This document shows positions 60,861 through 64,000 of a stretch of 64,000 bases of DNA, piece by piece. The position numbers were made by a program, and so were the translations under genes. The number at the start of each line of letters is the position of its first letter. Within the stretch, counting starts at the first letter, position 1. The stretch is from JACSRF01 sp964504445 (GTDB lineage: Bacteria > Chloroflexota > Anaerolineae > Promineifilales > Promineifilaceae): the NCBI GenBank assembly GCA_964504445.1, contig CAZDEO010000001.1, positions 1-64,000 on the forward strand, given 5' to 3'. The notes below the pieces were generated by a model. That model worked only from the letters and a program-made list of their open reading frames with translations. It had not been told where the DNA came from and did no database searches.

Positions 60861-61118
60861 ATGTATCGGCTTGAATTTCAGAAGCAACCTCGCAAAATCC
60901 TGCAAAAAATACCAAAGCCAGAAGCCCAGCGGATCATTGCAAAACTTAAGTTAGTGGCTAGTGATCCGGATGCTCCAAACAACAATGCGGCAAAATTGAA
61001 GGACCAGCCGGGTTATCGCCTTCGTGTAGGAGACTGGCGCGTTATCTACACAATCTTTGATGATGAGATTTTCATTTTAGTCGTGAGAATTGCGCCGCGT
61101 GGAGATGTGTACAAATGA
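60861..61118 (+). CDS. RelE/ParE-family toxin
   Basis: An 85-residue basic protein (MYRLEFQKQPRKILQKIPKPEAQRIIAKLK... GYRLRVGDWRVIYTIFDDEIFILVVRIAPRGDVYK), a typical RelE-fold mRNA interferase with the RxxRxGDWRVIY core. It is encoded before its antitoxin, the HigBA-like order, and overlaps it by four bases. Confidence 0.9.
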   Translation: MYRLEFQKQPRKILQKIPKPEAQRIIAKLKLVASDPDAPNNNAAKLKDQPGYRLRVGDWRVIYTIFDDEIFILVVRIAPRGDVYK

Positions 61119-61486
61119 CAAATGTGCAATTGATATTGAAAGAAGGGCAACCTGAATACGCCATCCTACCTTACGACCTCTACGTGAGTTTGGTGGATGA
61201 TGCGGAAATGCTGCAGGATATTCTCGATTATGAGGAAGGCATGCGACGTCTTGCTGAAGGCGAAGAAACCGTGCCTTTGGAACTTGTAGAAGCGCTTTTA
61301 GATGGCGAAAATGCCGTCAAGACGTGGCGGGAATATCGGGGCATGACGCAGCAGGAGTTGGCACAGCAGGCGGGCATCAGCGCCGCCTACCTGTCGCAAA
61401 TTGAAACGGGCAAACGCACCGGCTCCATGGAGGTGCTGCAAGCTATTGCCTGTTCCTTGAACCTGACGCTAGATGATCTGGTTTAA
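61115..61486 (+). CDS. XRE-family antitoxin with HTH
   Basis: A 123-residue protein with an N-terminal Phd-like/unknown part and a C-terminal Xre helix-turn-helix (WREYRGMTQQELAQQAGISAAYLSQIETGKRTGSMEVLQAIA). It pairs with the RelE-type toxin directly upstream and probably represses the promoter palindrome. Confidence 0.9.
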   Translation: MTNVQLILKEGQPEYAILPYDLYVSLVDDAEMLQDILDYEEGMRRLAEGEETVPLELVEALLDGENAVKTWREYRGMTQQELAQQAGISAAYLSQIETGKRTGSMEVLQAIACSLNLTLDDLV

Positions 61487-61555
61487 GATCGGCTGCTTAC
61501 CCAGCGGCCTTCTGTGCATTTAGCTTCCTTTTTCCCCAAGTGAGAGGAGTTCCTC

Positions 61556-62485
61556 ATGCCTATTCCCCATGATGTGCCGGTGTTGCAGACGGAAAGGTTG
61601 CGGTTACGGCCGTTAACCCTGGAAGATGCGCCTGCTCTTTTCCCCATGTACAATGACCCGGAAACGATGCGCTTCATGCCTTCCCGGCCCCACGAAAATC
61701 CAGCTGTGACCCGCGACAAGTTAACGGAGGAAATGAGCCTGACGGGTGCGCGCCATTGGGCTATCTGCCGCAATGGCAGTGCTGAGCCACTAGGCATTGT
61801 CAACTATCTGGGCCAGATTCCGATTCCGGGCATGGGGTACATTTTACGGCGCGACCAGTGGGGGCAGGGGATGGCGACGGAAGCGTGCCGGGCAGCGTTG
61901 GCCTACGGCTTTGATGAAGCGGGCTTTGACCGCGTGGAGCTGTGGATTGACCAGCACAATCATGCTTCTATGCGCGTGGCCCAAAAGCTGGGTTTTCACT
62001 TGAAAGGGCGTCTGGCGCAAAAGTATGCCCATGAAGCGAACCACCACATTATGCTGGTGTACGGCTTGCGGCAGAATGAATGGCGCGGTGAACCGGAAAC
62101 GGCCGTGCCGCCGCGCCTCTTTCGCAGCGAACCGGTGCTGATGGTGCACAACGTGGCCGACACCGTGGCCTTTTACACCGAGAAACTGGGCTTTGCCGTC
62201 AACTTTGCGTATGGCGATCCGCCCACCCACGCGGCCGTTTCTTACGGCCGTTGGTCCGGTGCGCAGGTGACCATTCAGTTAACCCAGGAGTCCCCTGAGC
62301 GGGCGCTCAACCCTGCCGGGTACCTCTACATCTTTACGGATGCGCAAATTGACGCGCTCTATGCCACATACCGGCAGCAGGGCGTAGACATCATGGATGA
62401 ACTCCAAACCTACCCTTATGGCATGCGTGAATTTGCCATTCGCGACCCCAACGGCCACATTTTGTTGTTTGGCACGCAGGCATAA
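61556..62485 (+). CDS. GNAT acetyltransferase fused to a VOC (glyoxalase-fold) domain
   Basis: A 309-residue two-domain protein. Residues 1-180 are a RimJ/RimL-type acetyltransferase (LQTERLRLRPLTLEDAPALFPMYND; acetyl-CoA site RRDQWGQGMATEA; NHASMRVAQKLGFHLKG). Residues about 190-309 are a VOC domain (VLMVHNVADTVAFYTEKLGF; YLYIFTDAQIDALYATYRQQGVDI; FAIRDPNGHILLFG). Both types occur separately in resistance and detoxification; the fusion suggests one combined job on a small molecule. GAGAGG lies upstream of the ATG. Confidence 0.88.
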   Translation: MPIPHDVPVLQTERLRLRPLTLEDAPALFPMYNDPETMRFMPSRPHENPAVTRDKLTEEMSLTGARHWAICRNGSAEPLGIVNYLGQIPIPGMGYILRRDQWGQGMATEACRAALAYGFDEAGFDRVELWIDQHNHASMRVAQKLGFHLKGRLAQKYAHEANHHIMLVYGLRQNEWRGEPETAVPPRLFRSEPVLMVHNVADTVAFYTEKLGFAVNFAYGDPPTHAAVSYGRWSGAQVTIQLTQESPERALNPAGYLYIFTDAQIDALYATYRQQGVDIMDELQTYPYGMREFAIRDPNGHILLFGTQA

Positions 62486-62609
62486 GCGTTTTTTCGGCCT
62501 GAACAGGCCAAATTCCCAATTCGTAAGAAACCTATAAAAGTCATTGACAGAATAGTTCGGTGGCGTACAATTCCGCCTGTTATTTTTTACCGGAAAGAAA
62601 AAAGCTGCT

Positions 62610-63143
62610 ATGTCCTGGATGCAAGACAAACAAAAAAGAGAAAAGTGGCTCCACTTTGTGCAATCCCTGCATCCCAATATTGATCCCAAAGCGGTGCGTC
62701 TCATGGATGAAATGCGCTTTGTCTCTCGCGCAATTCATCTTGCGGGCGAGCAAAGCCTGGACGTGGCGGGGCTCTCTTTTGCCCAATACCGCGTGCTGAT
62801 GCACCTTTTTTTTGCGGAACATATGGGCGATCGGGGGGAATTGAACCCTTCGGAAATAAGCGAGCGGCAGGGCGTCAGCCGTAATACCATGAGCTCCCTC
62901 ATTCGCAACCTGGAGGCCGAGGGATTGGTGGAGCGCCGCCTGGACCTCCATGACCGCCGCCGCTTCAACATCAGTTTGACGGCGTCAGGCCGCGAGCTGG
63001 TTACCCGGCACGCCCGCCAGCATTTAGAAACCATCGGCCAATGCTTTAGCGCCCTGTCCGAGGAAGAGCAGGAAACATTTTTCCGGCTGTTGTCCAAAGT
63101 TGGCAGCCACGCCACGGCCGTTCGCCAGCGGTTTGAGGGCTAA
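62610..63143 (+). CDS. MarR-family transcriptional regulator
   Basis: A 177-residue regulator with the MarR winged helix: LSFAQYRVLMHLFFAEHM, then NPSEISERQGVSRNTMSSLIRNLEAEGLVERRLDLHDRRRFNISLTASG, including the DxRxxR wing. It sits directly upstream, in the same direction, of an ABC exporter gene (44-base gap), the normal arrangement of an efflux regulator and its target. Confidence 0.93.
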   Translation: MSWMQDKQKREKWLHFVQSLHPNIDPKAVRLMDEMRFVSRAIHLAGEQSLDVAGLSFAQYRVLMHLFFAEHMGDRGELNPSEISERQGVSRNTMSSLIRNLEAEGLVERRLDLHDRRRFNISLTASGRELVTRHARQHLETIGQCFSALSEEEQETFFRLLSKVGSHATAVRQRFEG

Positions 63144-63187
63144 GCACAGCCCATCTCCATAAAAGGTTGATTAGGAGAAACAGGATT

Positions 63188-64000
63188 ATGCTTCGAATTA
63201 GAAGGTACTTATACCCGTATATGACCATGTTCCTGGCCTCGGTGGTTCTGTTGTTCATCCAGGCCAACCTGGACCTGGCCCTGCCGGACTATCTCTCGCA
63301 GATTGTGAACACGGGCATTCAGCAGAGCGGCGTGGCCAGCCCGGTGCCAGACGCCATGCGCCAGGAGACGTTGGAGCGTATGGCCCTGTTCTTGAGTGCA
63401 GAAGAGGAAACGGCCGTGCGCAACGCCTACACCCTCTTCCAGCCCGGTTCCCCTGACTCCTTTGCTTACACCGACACCTACCCCCTGCTAGAAGAAAAAC
63501 CCATTTACATCCGCAACGACATCAGCCGCCAAGAGCATGACCGCCTGAGCACGCCCATGGCCAAAGCGCTGCTGGTGGTCTCGGCGCTGGAGCAGGCCCT
63601 GGCAGACCCCGAAGCAGCAGCGCAAATGGGCGGCGAAGGGGCCTTCGACCTCTCCATGCTGCCCCCTGGCGCCGATTTGTTTGGCCTGCTGGGCGGGCTG
63701 TCGGCCTCCCAGCGGGCGCAGATTGCCGCCGACATCAATGCGCGGTTTGACGCGCTGGGGGAGAAGATGATTAGCCAAACGGCCGTTATCCAGGTCAAAG
63801 CAGAGTACGAAGCCCTGGGCATGGACGTTAGCCGCCTGCAAAACAGCTACATCTTGCGCACCGGCGCCATCATGCTCGGCATCACCCTGCTCTCCGCCGC
63901 CGCCACCATCAGCGTGGGCTACCTCTCCGCCAAAATTGCCGCCGGCATTGGCCGCGACCTGCGCAGCGACGTTTTTCGCAAAGTCGAAAACTTCTCCGGG
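63188..64000 (+). CDS. ABC exporter, permease N-terminal part (cut by the window edge)
   Basis: The reading frame starts MLRIRRYLYPYMTMFLAS with GGAGAAA upstream and stays open to the window end (271 codons). The first helix, a long extracytoplasmic segment (about 50-210) and the second helix (TGAIMLGITLLSAAATISVGYL), then GIGRDLRSDVFRKVENFSG, are typical of type IV ABC exporters such as MdlB/LmrA-like multidrug transporters. The ATPase domain lies beyond 64000. The large outer loop between helices 1 and 2 is unusual. Confidence 0.88.
   Translation, partial: MLRIRRYLYPYMTMFLASVVLLFIQANLDLALPDYLSQIVNTGIQQSGVASPVPDAMRQETLERMALFLSAEEETAVRNAYTLFQPGSPDSFAYTDTYPLLEEKPIYIRNDISRQEHDRLSTPMAKALLVVSALEQALADPEAAAQMGGEGAFDLSMLPPGADLFGLLGGLSASQRAQIAADINARFDALGEKMISQTAVIQVKAEYEALGMDVSRLQNSYILRTGAIMLGITLLSAAATISVGYLSAKIAAGIGRDLRSDVFRKVENFSG

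Overview
The window is a dense, mostly single-copy bacterial chromosome segment of moderately high GC. Gene content fits a member of the Chloroflexota (Anaerolineae/Caldilineae/Ardenticatenia-like): a solute-binding lipoprotein with TVEVTRVVTET-type repeats after its lipobox, several GT-C membrane glycosyltransferases, SWIM and zinc-ribbon membrane proteins, paired SPFH proteins, and GAF-rich sensor kinases. This assignment is inference from gene families; no rRNA is present and only one complete tRNA was found.

Layout. 0.2-3 kb: a divergent TrmA/RlmD-type methyltransferase, a CPBP membrane protease, a cupin and a small SWIM protein. 3.2-13.7 kb (minus strand): a 1328-residue sensor kinase and three GT-C glycosyltransferases. 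13.8-15.6 kb: the infC-rpmI-rplT translation operon and a 59-residue membrane protein. 15.6-20.6 kb: a sortase, a fourth glycosyltransferase, a methyltransferase and an SH3b protein, probably all envelope-related. 20.8-22.2 kb: lpdA. 22.4-33.1 kb: an oligopeptide ABC importer (binding protein, two permeases, two ATPases, a small membrane protein) with a consensus promoter and a structured leader, followed by a fused permease-permease gene. 33.1-42.2 kb: an IclR regulator, a GcvT-fold enzyme, two FAD amine-oxidase-like enzymes, an alkyl-DHAP-synthase-like flavoenzyme, an SGNH hydrolase, a four-helix-bundle cassette and a Phd/VapC module. 42.2-43.5 kb: a small AT-rich element between an intact tRNA-Val and a decayed copy of its 3' half. 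43.6-47.2 kb: a three-gene SPFH/SPFH/TPR operon. 47.3-53.6 kb: a PfkB kinase, a phytol-kinase-like protein, Pcm, a selenocysteine formate dehydrogenase, a Nudix hydrolase and RidA. 53.7-56.2 kb: three zinc-ribbon proteins. 56.3-64 kb: EF-P, LeuS with an elaborate leader, RNase HII, a RelE/Xre module, a GNAT-VOC fusion, and a MarR regulator with an ABC exporter cut by the window edge.

Two genome-scale signals stand out. First, the octamer palindrome ACGGCCGT is scattered through the window (about 95 copies by hand count), mostly inside genes, where it appears as TAV, NGR or RP peptides. It resembles the HIP1 palindrome of cyanobacteria in behaviour but has a different sequence. Second, heptamer and octamer tandem-repeat arrays, often arranged as inverted pairs, sit between genes and also in frame inside the glycosyltransferases; they resemble the STRR repeats of filamentous cyanobacteria.

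Other highlights: a UGA-encoded selenocysteine with a SECIS-like hairpin in formate dehydrogenase, infC without any ATG/GTG/TTG start at its true N-terminus, and a leuS leader with a short Leu-containing ORF and two terminator hairpins.
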